A DNA stretch of 8,077 nt from CAWULT01 sp963923455 (GCA_963923455.1 CAWULT010000170.1:1-8077), one strand, 5' to 3'; counted from the first letter of the stretch, positions 1 through 6,675 are shown. Notes: a model not told the origin generated them from the sequence alone. Numbers and translations: made by a program.

Positions 1-531
1 AGAGACAGGTACGACAGCCCCAGCGACTTCACGCTGTACGATCGCTGCATCACGCGCGGCGCGCCCGGTGCGATCTTTCCGGCCATCTACAACGCCAACA
101 CGAGCCTGGTGCAGTCCCCGGGCTACGTGGCGATCACCTACGAAATGATCCACGAGACACGGGTGATCCCCATCGGCGACCAGCCCCAGCTGCCGTCGTC
201 CATGCGACAGATCCTCGGCGACGCCCGGGCACACTGGGAGGGCGACACGCTGGTCGTCGTGACCAGGAACTTCACCGACCGGACCGCCTACCGTGGCGCG
301 AGCGAAGACCTCGTGATGACGGAGCGCTTCCGGCGCGACGGGGCCGACACGCTGCGCTACGAGGTGACGCTGAACGATCCGCGGGCGTGGGCCGCCCCGT
401 GGACCGCCGCACTCAACTTGAAGCCCCAGTCGCAGGGAATGTTCGAGTACGCGTGTCACGAGGGCAACCACGCGATGCGCAACATGCTGAGCGCGGGACG
501 GGCGGCCGAACGGGCCTCCGGCTCGCGCTAG
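1..531 (+). CDS. Secreted-type WEGD/CHEGN-family protein of unknown function, 3' part only
   Basis: The reading frame is open from base 1 and ends at TAG 529-531; the start and any signal peptide lie upstream of the window. The 176 visible codons align along their whole length with the C-terminal half of the protein at 2811-3929. Shared blocks are 'FTLYDRCITRG' (codons 12-22), a 'SYEM/TYEM-h-TRVI' strand, 'HWEGDTLV' (Trp at codon 79), 'NFTD', 'TERF...LRYEV...DP' and 'CHEGN' (Cys at codon 152), followed by 'LSAxR'. It has exactly two cysteines, both conserved in the paralog. No catalytic family is recognised. Such proteins are, from general knowledge, numerous in Acidobacteriota and usually annotated hypothetical. 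The next gene starts 26 bases downstream with its own ribosome binding site, so the two are probably co-transcribed. The first in-frame ATG, at 109, is internal to the conserved domain and is not the true start. Confidence 0.85.
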   Translation, partial: RDRYDSPSDFTLYDRCITRGAPGAIFPAIYNANTSLVQSPGYVAITYEMIHETRVIPIGDQPQLPSSMRQILGDARAHWEGDTLVVVTRNFTDRTAYRGASEDLVMTERFRRDGADTLRYEVTLNDPRAWAAPWTAALNLKPQSQGMFEYACHEGNHAMRNMLSAGRAAERASGSR

Positions 532-540
532 CCGTTCTTC

Positions 541-546
541 AAGGAG
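541..546 (+). promoter_or_regulatory. Ribosome binding site deciding the VOC gene start
   Basis: AAGGAG lies 11 bases before ATG 558. It fixes the start at 558 rather than at an in-frame ATG at 387, which would sit inside the preceding gene and add 57 residues of arginine-rich, non-conserved sequence before the signal peptide. Confidence 0.75.
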
Positions 547-557
547 TCACGAGTCCC

Positions 558-1625
558 ATGAGAGTGTTCGTCGCCGCCGTCTCGTCCGTGCTGCTGTCCG
601 CCGCGGTCCTCGCGCAGGGACAGGGCCCCGCTGCGCCCGCCCAGACCTTCAAGGGGGCCGTGGTCGGGTTCATGCACGCCATCCACGCCACCAACAACCT
701 GGACACCACGACGACCTTCTACCGGGACGTGTTCGGCGTGTCGAGCCCGATCCGGCCGTTCGACAGCCGTGGCCCCCGGGTGCTGACCGATTCACCGAAC
801 GCGAACCTGCGCGTCTCGATGCTGAACCTGCCCGGCCAGGCCTTCAACTTCGAGCTGACCGAGTTCACGAGCACGCCGTCGCGGAAGACGGGGCAGCAAC
901 CCGAGATCTCCGACCCGGGCGCGCCGCACATGAAGTTCCTGGTGAAGGACCTGGGGCCGGTGATGGCGGGTGTGGCCCGCTTCGGACACGAGATCCTGAC
1001 CGCGTCGAAGGAGCCCGTGACCGTCAAGACGGCGACCGGCGAGGTCAAGGCGATCATGTTCCGCGATCCCGACGGCTACATCGTCGAGGCGATCCAGGTG
1101 GCGGCGCCGGCCGACGCCCCGGCCGGCAACATCGTCGGCGCGATCATGGGCCTCACCGTTCGCGACATGGACGCCGACATGAAGTTCTGGCGTGACCGCA
1201 TGGGGCTCGAGACGACCGGCGACGGCAAGTGGTCGACGGACAAGGCGCGCCTCGACGTCTACGGCGTGGGCAAGGAGGCCTCGTTCCGGACGCTCGGCGC
1301 GGTGTTCCCGGGCAGCAAGGCGCGCATCGAGTTCATCGAGTTCAAGGGGATGCCGCGCAAGGAGTTCTCGATCCGCGTGACCGATCCGGGCGCGTCGGGC
1401 ATGGCCATCCGCGTTCAGAAGATCGACGAACTGCTGAAGCAGCTCAAGGCCGAGGGCATCCGCGTCTCGTCGAAGAACGGTGAGCTCGTCGAATGGAGCG
1501 AGACCATTCGTAACGTGTTCATCAAGGATCCCAACGGCCTGAACCTCGAGCTGGTCGGCACGGTGCCCGGCGTGTCGCCGGTGACGGCGCCGACGGCGCC
1601 GGGGCGGGGCGCGGCGCGTCCGTGA
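558..1625 (+). CDS. Secreted tandem VOC-domain (glyoxalase/dioxygenase-fold) protein
   Basis: A 355-residue protein of the vicinal oxygen chelate superfamily. Residues 1-19 form a signal peptide (MRVF, hydrophobic core, AVLA before QGQG), placing it in the periplasm or outside. Domain 1 (about 33-180) keeps residues at all four classical metal-ligand positions: H40 in the first strand, E99 in 'NFELTEF', H124 in 'APHMKFLVKD' and E177 in 'RDPDGYIVE'. Domain 2 (about 192-335) keeps E258 and E331 ('KDPNGLNLE'), but the two His positions are I196 and G281, so its site is probably dead. The tail is Ala/Pro/Gly-rich. There are no cysteines. Metal-dependent isomerase or ring-cleavage activity is possible; the substrate cannot be told from sequence. 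The TGA stop overlaps the GTG start of the next gene, implying translational coupling to the redox fusion protein. Confidence 0.88.
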   Translation: MRVFVAAVSSVLLSAAVLAQGQGPAAPAQTFKGAVVGFMHAIHATNNLDTTTTFYRDVFGVSSPIRPFDSRGPRVLTDSPNANLRVSMLNLPGQAFNFELTEFTSTPSRKTGQQPEISDPGAPHMKFLVKDLGPVMAGVARFGHEILTASKEPVTVKTATGEVKAIMFRDPDGYIVEAIQVAAPADAPAGNIVGAIMGLTVRDMDADMKFWRDRMGLETTGDGKWSTDKARLDVYGVGKEASFRTLGAVFPGSKARIEFIEFKGMPRKEFSIRVTDPGASGMAIRVQKIDELLKQLKAEGIRVSSKNGELVEWSETIRNVFIKDPNGLNLELVGTVPGVSPVTAPTAPGRGAARP

Positions 1626-2770
1626 CGCGGGCCGGCCTCGCGGCCGTGCTGGCGCTGAGCGGCGCGTGTACCGTCGGCCTCGCTGGGCAGGCGGTGCCGC
1701 CCGCGTCCGGCCAGACCCGGATCGACGTCTCGCGGATGGGCCCGGCGGTCGGAGATCGCGTGCCGGACTTCAGCCTTCCCGACCAGACCGGCCGCCTGCG
1801 GACGCTGGCGTCGATCATGGGCCGCCGGGGAGCCGTGCTCGTGTTCATTCGGTCCACGGACTGGTGCCCGTATTGCCGCACACAGATGGTGGAACTGCAG
1901 GCACGCCTGCCGGAGCTCCAGGCGCAGGGCCTTGGGGTGGCGGCGATCAGCTACGACCGGCAGGACGCCCACGCGCGATTCGCCCGTGAGTTCGGCATCA
2001 CGTTTCCGCTGCTCGCAGACGTGGGGTCGGTCACGATCCGGCGATTTAGGCTGCTGAATCCGGTGCCGGAGCTCTCGCTCGCGGGCGGGGCCGACAGCCC
2101 GGAGATGCGGGCGCTCGTCCAGACGTACGTGACGGGCGGCGCACTGGGCGACCGCCACAAGGGCGTCGCGCTGCCCGGCACGCTGGTCCTCGACCGGCAG
2201 GGCCGCGTGACGTCGCGCTCGTTCGAGGACGCGTACACGGAGCGGAGCACACTGGCGGCGGTGCTGCTGCGGACCGGCGCCGGCCGAGCGGCGACCGTGC
2301 CGGGTGTTCAGGCGTCGACCGCCCAGCTGGAGGCGTCGGCGTACACGAGCGACGCGGCCGTGGCGCCCGGGAACCGCTTCACGCTGGTGGCCGAGGTGAC
2401 GCCCAAGCCGCGGATGCACGTCTACGCGCCGGGCGCGAAGACCTACCGCGTCGTCGCGCTGACCATCTCGCCGCAGGCGGGCCTGCGACTGTCCCCGACG
2501 CGTTATCCTCCGTCCGAGGTCTACCACTTCAAGCCGCTCGACGAACGGGTGCCGGCGTATCAGAAGCCGTTCATCCTGACGCGGGAGGTTGTCGTCGAGG
2601 CCAGCCCGGCGGCGCAGCGCGCGTTCGAAGGACGCGACAGGCTGACGATTCTCGGCTCGCTCGACTACCAGGCCTGCGACGATGCGGTGTGCTACAACCC
2701 GGTGTCGCTGCCGCTGTCGTGGACCGTTGGACTGAAGCCGCTTCTCCGGCCGGCGCCGGTGAAGCCCTGA
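1622..2770 (+). CDS. Exported peroxiredoxin-like domain fused to a DsbD-alpha-like domain
   Basis: A 382-residue thiol-redox fusion. The start is GTG 1622, overlapping the upstream TGA (GTGA). Residues 1-24 look like a signal peptide (cleavage perhaps after AGQA); C16 sits in 'LSGAC', a poor lipobox, so lipidation is unlikely but not excluded. Domain 1 (about 40-217) is AhpC/TSA-like: 'VGDRVPDFSLPDQTG', 'VFIRSTDWCPYC' with the CxxC pair C82/C85, then 'FPLLAD' and the 'LPGTLVLDRQGRV' strand with the likely cis-Pro P185. The WCPYC form matches Prx-like proteins better than classical TxxC peroxiredoxins. Domain 2 (about 234-370) resembles the N-terminal periplasmic domain of DsbD: 'KPRMHVYAPG' and 'YQACDDAVCY' with C352/C357, analogous to the cysteine pair of E. 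coli DsbD-alpha. No membrane segments of DsbD are present. Likely role: periplasmic disulfide reduction or peroxide/thiol relay, with electrons coming from elsewhere. Confidence 0.85.
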   Translation: MTRAGLAAVLALSGACTVGLAGQAVPPASGQTRIDVSRMGPAVGDRVPDFSLPDQTGRLRTLASIMGRRGAVLVFIRSTDWCPYCRTQMVELQARLPELQAQGLGVAAISYDRQDAHARFAREFGITFPLLADVGSVTIRRFRLLNPVPELSLAGGADSPEMRALVQTYVTGGALGDRHKGVALPGTLVLDRQGRVTSRSFEDAYTERSTLAAVLLRTGAGRAATVPGVQASTAQLEASAYTSDAAVAPGNRFTLVAEVTPKPRMHVYAPGAKTYRVVALTISPQAGLRLSPTRYPPSEVYHFKPLDERVPAYQKPFILTREVVVEASPAAQRAFEGRDRLTILGSLDYQACDDAVCYNPVSLPLSWTVGLKPLLRPAPVKP

Positions 2771-2801
2771 CCTGACCCGAGCTGGTTCGCAACTCTCTTC
2801 T

Positions 2802-2806
2802 GGAGG
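2802..2806 (+). promoter_or_regulatory. Ribosome binding site of the second WEGN-family gene
   Basis: GGAGG four bases before ATG 2811. It lies in the 40-base gap after the redox gene, which shows no convincing promoter or terminator, so the gene probably continues the operon. Confidence 0.65.
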
Positions 2807-2810
2807 CTCC

Positions 2811-3929
2811 ATGATTCGACGCTATGTGGCACCGTCAGCCGGAACCATCGTCCTGGCGCTCACCGTGGCCCCGGCCCTCGCGCAGGCGCCGAGCGAGGCC
2901 ACCCGGGCCATCGCCGCGCAGCTGGCGACGCCGACGAAGGGGTTCGTGCAGCCGAAGACCGAGTGGGGCGACCCGGACATCTCCGGGGTCTGGACGAGCG
3001 ACGCCGCGCTCGGCATCCCGCGCGAGCGGCCCGAGAAGTTCGGCACCCGGGCCTTCATGAACGATGAGGAGTTCGCCGCGGCCCAGAAGGCGGACGACGA
3101 GCGCGTGCAGTCGTCGCTGAACACGAGCGGTGCGTTCCACAACGACGGCTCGTGGAAGAACAAGTCGTACCGGCAGACGTCGCTCGTGATCGAGCCGGAG
3201 GACGGCCGCACACCGGTGTTCACGGCCGAGGCGATGAAGCGGGCGGCGCCGCGCGACCGTGGCAGCTTCGGTGAGGGGCCGTTCGAGAGCACCCTCGACT
3301 TCACGCTCTACGACCGCTGCATCACCCGCGGCATCGTCGGGTCGGTGATGCCGGTGGTGTACGGCAACGGCAACCGCATCGTGCAGGCGCCGGGCATGGT
3401 CGTGCTCAGCTACGAGATGGTGCACGATACGCGCGTCATCTACACCGATGGCCGGCCGCACGTCAACACCGGCATCCGCCAGTGGCTGGGCGACTCGCGT
3501 GGGCACTGGGAAGGCAACACCCTCGTGATCGAGACGGGCAACTTCACCGACCAGACCAGCATCGGCGGCGGCAACGGCAACGGCCTGCGCCACAGCCGCG
3601 ACATGAAGATCACCGAGCGGATCACCCGTGTGGACAAGGACGAGCTGCGGTACGAGGTCCGGATCGAGGATCCGAAGACGTACACCAAGCCGTTCACGAT
3701 CTCGCTGCCGCTGACCTCGCCGCCCGGCTACGAGCTGCTGCCCTACGAGTGCCACGAGGGCAACTACATGCTGCCGCACTCGCTCAGCGCCGAGCGCGAA
3801 GAGGACCGCGCGATCGAGGCCGACGCGAAGCGGGGCATCGTCCGCAAGCGGAAGAGCATCCAGCAGAACCTGGACGCCGGTGCGCGGCCCATCCCCGGTC
3901 GTGCGAACCCGAACGACGTCGAACAGTAG
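2811..3929 (+). CDS. Secreted 'PDISGVW/WEGN/CHEGN' family protein of unknown function
   Basis: A 372-residue full-length member of the family seen truncated at 1-531. Residues 1-24 form a signal peptide (core TIVLALTVAPALA, cleavage before QAP). Motifs in order: 'GDPDISGVWTSD' (53-64, the recurring PxxSGxW start of the mature domain), 'FTLYDRCITRG' with C170, 'MVVLSYEMVHDTRVI', 'GHWEGNTLVIETGNFTD' (W233), a Gly/Asn insert GGGNGNG (252-258), 'TERIT...LRYEVRIEDP', 'YECHEGN' (C314) and 'LSAEREEDRA'. C170 and C314 are its only cysteines and may pair. The C-terminus is charged and basic. The fold and function are not recognised; repeated hydrophobic strands suggest a beta-rich domain. It follows the thiol-redox fusion by 40 bases, and a hairpin after its stop suggests it ends the operon. 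That it is exported is well supported; any enzymatic role is unknown. Confidence 0.85.
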   Translation: MIRRYVAPSAGTIVLALTVAPALAQAPSEATRAIAAQLATPTKGFVQPKTEWGDPDISGVWTSDAALGIPRERPEKFGTRAFMNDEEFAAAQKADDERVQSSLNTSGAFHNDGSWKNKSYRQTSLVIEPEDGRTPVFTAEAMKRAAPRDRGSFGEGPFESTLDFTLYDRCITRGIVGSVMPVVYGNGNRIVQAPGMVVLSYEMVHDTRVIYTDGRPHVNTGIRQWLGDSRGHWEGNTLVIETGNFTDQTSIGGGNGNGLRHSRDMKITERITRVDKDELRYEVRIEDPKTYTKPFTISLPLTSPPGYELLPYECHEGNYMLPHSLSAEREEDRAIEADAKRGIVRKRKSIQQNLDAGARPIPGRANPNDVEQ

Positions 3930-3945
3930 GGAGGCGACCCCCGGC

Positions 3946-3980
3946 GAGGACGGCCCGGCCGCGGTCCGCGGCCGTCCCTC
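3946..3980 (+). terminator. G+C-rich hairpin after the four-gene operon
   Basis: GGACGGCC (3948-3955) pairs with GGCCGTCC (3970-3977), eight base pairs, extendable by GA/TC past a one-base bulge. The loop can fold further (GGCCGC/GCGGCC alternative). It lies 17 bases after the stop at 3929. There is no clear T-run, only a pyrimidine-rich CCCTCTCC stretch, so it may be a pause or 3'-end stabilising element rather than a strong intrinsic terminator. Confidence 0.5.
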
Positions 3981-4040
3981 TCCGTTGTCCCAGACATCTC
4001 GACCCTCTTGCGTGGCAGGCGGTTTGCTGCCGTGCGCTAC

Positions 4041-4937
4041 ATGCGGTTGATGCATCGTCCAAGCGTGGCGGCGCTGGCGCTGTGCGCCGGCCTGGCGGGC
4101 AGTTCTGTGGGGGCCCAGGAGGCGCGCGTGCCCGTGGGAGCGGGGCGCGAGGACCAGGCTCCCCGGCGCGGGGCGGCGTCGCCGCCCGCTCCGGTTCGCG
4201 CCGGTGGCCAGGCGCGTCAGGCCCCGCGCGTGTCCACCCCCGTGCCGGAGGCGCACTGGCCCGACAATGGCCGCAGCCGGAGTCCCTTCCTCCGGGGGCT
4301 CGATCACGACACCCCAAGCCTGACGTCGCGTCCCGAAGAGGACCTGTTCAGGGCCAGGCCAGACACCTATGCGCCGCCGCAGGGAGACCGCTCCGCGCTG
4401 CCGTCGGGAGACGGCCGTCCGGCGCGCGCCCCCCGTCGTCCACGCGGCAACTCCGCGGGCGTCGGGTACGCCGGACTGCCACTCCTTGGATGGCCCGGCC
4501 CTCTGGCTGGAGGGTTGGTGACCCTGGCCGCTCCGCCCCTGCCGGCCGAGGGCCTGCTCCGATTGCGCGTGACGCCGCGGTCGGCCGAGGTGTACGTGGA
4601 CGGAGCCTACGCCGGGACCGTTGACGACTTCGGTGGTACCTCCGACCGGCCGCTGCCGGCCGGAACACATCGAATCGAGCTGCAGGCCCGCGGGTTCGTG
4701 CCGGTGACGGTGGACGTGCGCGTCCCCGACGACGGCACCGTCGTGTACCGGCGCGAACTGGAGCCGGTCAGCGAGCGACCGGGCGTGGCCGCGACGGGCG
4801 CCGTGGACCCCATCGCCCCGCCGCCCCCGCCGAAGACGCTGTACGTCGTGCCCGGTTGCTACGCCGGCGACACGCCCCCGCAGCCTGGTCAGCTGCCTGC
4901 CCGCTGCAACCTGGCCGACCTGCGCGTCATCCGCTGA
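4041..4937 (+). CDS. Exported PEGA-domain protein with Pro/Arg-rich linker and two-cysteine tail
   Basis: A protein of 298 residues from ATG 4041 (ATG 4050 is equally possible; neither has a clear ribosome binding site, and a TTG at 4008 would only add non-conserved residues). Residues 1-25 form a signal peptide (MRLMHRPS, then an Ala/Leu core, cleavage near SSVGA before QEA). Residues about 26-165 are low-complexity, rich in Pro, Arg, Gly and Ala, probably disordered. Residues about 170-243 match the PEGA domain: 'LLRLRVTPRSAEVYVDGAYAG', 'RPLPAGTHRIELQARGFVPV', then 'VDVRVPDDGTVVYRREL'. A proline run (260-264) leads to a tail with 'TLYVVPGCYAGDTPP' and 'LPARCNL', giving C273 and C289, the only cysteines of the mature protein. 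PEGA domains are usually linked to surface or envelope proteins and are thought to bind or scaffold. It may be an envelope anchor; no enzyme is implied. Confidence 0.8.
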   Translation: MRLMHRPSVAALALCAGLAGSSVGAQEARVPVGAGREDQAPRRGAASPPAPVRAGGQARQAPRVSTPVPEAHWPDNGRSRSPFLRGLDHDTPSLTSRPEEDLFRARPDTYAPPQGDRSALPSGDGRPARAPRRPRGNSAGVGYAGLPLLGWPGPLAGGLVTLAAPPLPAEGLLRLRVTPRSAEVYVDGAYAGTVDDFGGTSDRPLPAGTHRIELQARGFVPVTVDVRVPDDGTVVYRRELEPVSERPGVAATGAVDPIAPPPPPKTLYVVPGCYAGDTPPQPGQLPARCNLADLRVIR

Positions 4938-4939
4938 CC

Positions 4940-4965
4940 GGCTGCGGCCCCGGCGAGCCGCAGCC
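4940..4965 (+). terminator. Hairpin between the PEGA and FHA-SpoIIE genes
   Basis: GGCTGCGG (4940-4947) and CCGCAGCC (4958-4965) form a perfect 8-bp stem with a 10-base loop, three bases after the stop at 4937. No T-run follows. It is terminator-like but could only partly attenuate read-through into the next gene. Confidence 0.5.
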
Positions 4966-4977
4966 CGCCGGCTGTGA

Positions 4978-4983
4978 CAGAAT
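4978..4983 (+). promoter_or_regulatory. Weak candidate -10 element for the FHA-SpoIIE gene
   Basis: CAGAAT matches TATAAT at four of six positions and lies 33 bases before ATG 5016, just after the hairpin at 4940-4965. No good -35 is seen. If genuine, it excludes the GTG at 4974 as the start. Confidence 0.25.
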
Positions 4984-5015
4984 CCAGCGAGCGGCCGTGC
5001 GCGCCGTGGCACGCC

Positions 5016-6623
5016 ATGACCGAACCGCCCCTGCAGATCACCGACGGCCAGGGTCGCCGCGGCGTCAAGCTCGACAAGCCGCGGCTGCTCATCGGGCGCC
5101 GGACCACCGCCGACGTCCAGTTCACGAGCACCGACGTGTCGCGCGAGCACGCCGAGATCGTGCTCGACGGCGGCCGGTACCGGCTGCACGACCTCGGGTC
5201 CAGCTTCGGCACGTTCGTCAACGGCGAGCAAGTCACCGAGCACGTGCTCGCCAGCGGAGACACGATCCGGCTCGGGCGCAGCGGCGCCGTCGAGATCGTG
5301 TTCTGGCCCGGCGGCGAGTCGTCGGCGCTGCGCCAGAGCACGAGTGAGGTCGGCGACTTGCGCCAGATGGCCGCCATCCTCAACGGCCTGCGCGCACTCG
5401 GATCGGGCCGGGTCCTCGACGAGGTGCTGACGCTCGTGATGGACTCGGCGATCGACGTCACCAAGGCCGAGCGCGGGTTCGTGATGCTCGCCGACCAGTC
5501 GGGGCATCTCGAGTTCAAGACCGCACGCGCCCGCGGGGGACTGACCCTCTCCGGGACGTCGTTCACGACGAGCGAGAAGATTCCGCGCGAGGTGTTCTCG
5601 ACGGGGCGCAGCCGCATCGTCGAGGATCTGCTCGACGGCAACCTCGCGGACTCGCACGGCGGCACCATCGCCATCGGCATCCGCCACGTTCAGTGCGTGC
5701 CGTTGCGGGTGGCGGCGCGGGGCGGCGGACCCGATGCCACGCAGGTGATTGGCGTGCTCTACCTCGACGGGCGTGAGCGGAGCACGATGACCTCCGACGC
5801 GACCGCGTCGTCGCTCGAGGCGTTCGCGACCCAGGCGGCGCTCGCCATCGAGAGCGCCCGCCTGTACGCCGAGTCGGCCGAGAAGGCCCGGCTCGACCGC
5901 GACCTGCGGATCGCGGCCGACATCCAAAGAGCCTTGCTGCCGGAGCCGACGCTCGACCGGCCGACGTGCGACATGGCCGCGGTGTCGGTGCCGTGCCGCA
6001 CGGTCGGCGGCGACTTCTTCGACTACCTCGACGTCACCGAGTCCGACCTGGCCTTCGCGCTCGGCGACGTCTCGGGCAAAGGGCCGCCGGCGGCGCTGCT
6101 GGCGGCGGTGGTGCAGAGCAACTTCGCGGCGCAGGCGCCGGTCAGCCGCGATCCGGCCGACGCGATGGCGCGGATCAACCAGGCCCTGCTGCGACGCGCG
6201 GTCGAGGCGCGATTCGCGACGATGTGCTATGGCACGGTCTCGACGGACGGACGCTTCAGCTACTCGAACGCGGGACAGGAGCCGCCGCTGCTGATCCAGC
6301 GTCAGGGCGTACGCTGGCTCGAGACCGGTGGCCCGGTGCTGGGCCTGATTCCCGACGCGCCCTACGAGTTCGAGACGGTCACGCTCGAGCCGGGCGATCT
6401 GGTGGTGATCGTCAGCGACGGCGTCACGGAAGCGCGCAACGTGGCCAACGACGAATTCGGCCGCGAGCGGCTGCTCGAGGCCGTGCAGGACTGCCACGGG
6501 GTCAAGTCGGACGCCGTCCTCGACCTGCTGCTGTCGGCCGTGAACCAGTTCTCGGCGGGTGCGCCGCAGGCCGACGACATCACCGCCCTCGTCCTCCGCT
6601 ACCAGGGCCGCCATCCCGCCTGA
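5016..6623 (+). CDS. FHA-GAF-SpoIIE (RsbU-type PP2C) serine phosphatase
   Basis: A cytoplasmic signalling protein of 535 residues from ATG 5016; GTG 4974 would add 14 residues before the FHA fold. The FHA domain (about 5-95) shows 'LLIGRR' (G27, R28), 'SREHAEI' (S42-H45) and 'GTFVNG' (N69, G70), the phosphothreonine-binding signature. A GAF domain (about 114-285) runs from 'LRQMAAILNGLRALGSG' through 'GFVMLAD' and 'VIGVLYLDGRE' to 'ALAIESARLYAE'. A linker helix then leads to 'IAADIQRALLPEP', typical of the SpoIIE/RsbU entry. The phosphatase domain carries 'VGGDFFDYL' (D333, D336), 'LGDVSGKGPPAAL' (D351), 'YSNAGQEPPLL', 'VIVSDGVTEA' (D468) and 'QADDITALVLR' (D520, D521), so the metal-binding acidic residues appear intact. 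Known relatives dephosphorylate STAS anti-anti-sigma factors in partner switching; no such partner, kinase or sigma factor is in the window. The GAF ligand is unknown. Confidence 0.92.
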   Translation: MTEPPLQITDGQGRRGVKLDKPRLLIGRRTTADVQFTSTDVSREHAEIVLDGGRYRLHDLGSSFGTFVNGEQVTEHVLASGDTIRLGRSGAVEIVFWPGGESSALRQSTSEVGDLRQMAAILNGLRALGSGRVLDEVLTLVMDSAIDVTKAERGFVMLADQSGHLEFKTARARGGLTLSGTSFTTSEKIPREVFSTGRSRIVEDLLDGNLADSHGGTIAIGIRHVQCVPLRVAARGGGPDATQVIGVLYLDGRERSTMTSDATASSLEAFATQAALAIESARLYAESAEKARLDRDLRIAADIQRALLPEPTLDRPTCDMAAVSVPCRTVGGDFFDYLDVTESDLAFALGDVSGKGPPAALLAAVVQSNFAAQAPVSRDPADAMARINQALLRRAVEARFATMCYGTVSTDGRFSYSNAGQEPPLLIQRQGVRWLETGGPVLGLIPDAPYEFETVTLEPGDLVVIVSDGVTEARNVANDEFGRERLLEAVQDCHGVKSDAVLDLLLSAVNQFSAGAPQADDITALVLRYQGRHPA

Positions 6624-6650
6624 GCCCCGGTTCGCAGATCGCCCCGGGGC
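6624..6650 (+). terminator. Hairpin directly after the FHA-SpoIIE gene
   Basis: GCCCCGG (6624-6630) pairs with CCGGGGC (6644-6650), seven G-C pairs around a 13-base loop, starting on the base after the stop codon. No T-run follows. Confidence 0.45.
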
Positions 6651-6669
6651 TGCAGGGTCGCGTTCGGTC

Positions 6670-6675
6670 TACAAT
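6670..6675 (+). promoter_or_regulatory. Candidate -10 element for the DUF6152 gene
   Basis: TACAAT matches TATAAT at five of six positions and is conspicuous in such G+C-rich sequence. It lies 36 bases before ATG 6711, leaving room for a short leader with the AGGAGG site. No recognisable -35 hexamer is found 16-18 bases upstream. Confidence 0.45.

Noticed and set aside
387..557. N-terminal extension of the VOC protein from ATG 387
   Set aside because: It would overlap the conserved end of the upstream gene and bury the signal peptide; AAGGAG before ATG 558 gives a far better start.
612..625. 14-base identical repeat with 8064-8077 (GCGCAGGGACAGGG)
   Set aside because: Both copies encode the AQGQ region at signal peptide ends of two different genes; short, and best explained by similar residues and codon bias rather than a mobile or regulatory repeat.
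1415..2812. 465-codon minus-strand open frame opposite the redox gene
   Set aside because: Codon-aligned antisense shadow of 1622-2770, with an Arg-rich low-information translation.
3985..4013. Promoter for the PEGA gene with TTGTCC as -35
   Set aside because: No acceptable -10 at 16-18 bases (TTGCGT), so I could not support a promoter there.
3482..4624. Plus-strand 380-codon frame spanning the operon end and the PEGA gene
   Set aside because: Overlaps the conserved WEGN and PEGA coding frames and crosses the intergenic hairpin; composition is that of a frame-shifted shadow.
2835..6614. 1259-codon open frame on the minus strand as a giant gene
   Set aside because: It is antisense to three genes with clear domains, its translation is rich in Arg, His and Ala without any recognisable fold or signal, and its lack of stops follows from codon register and composition.
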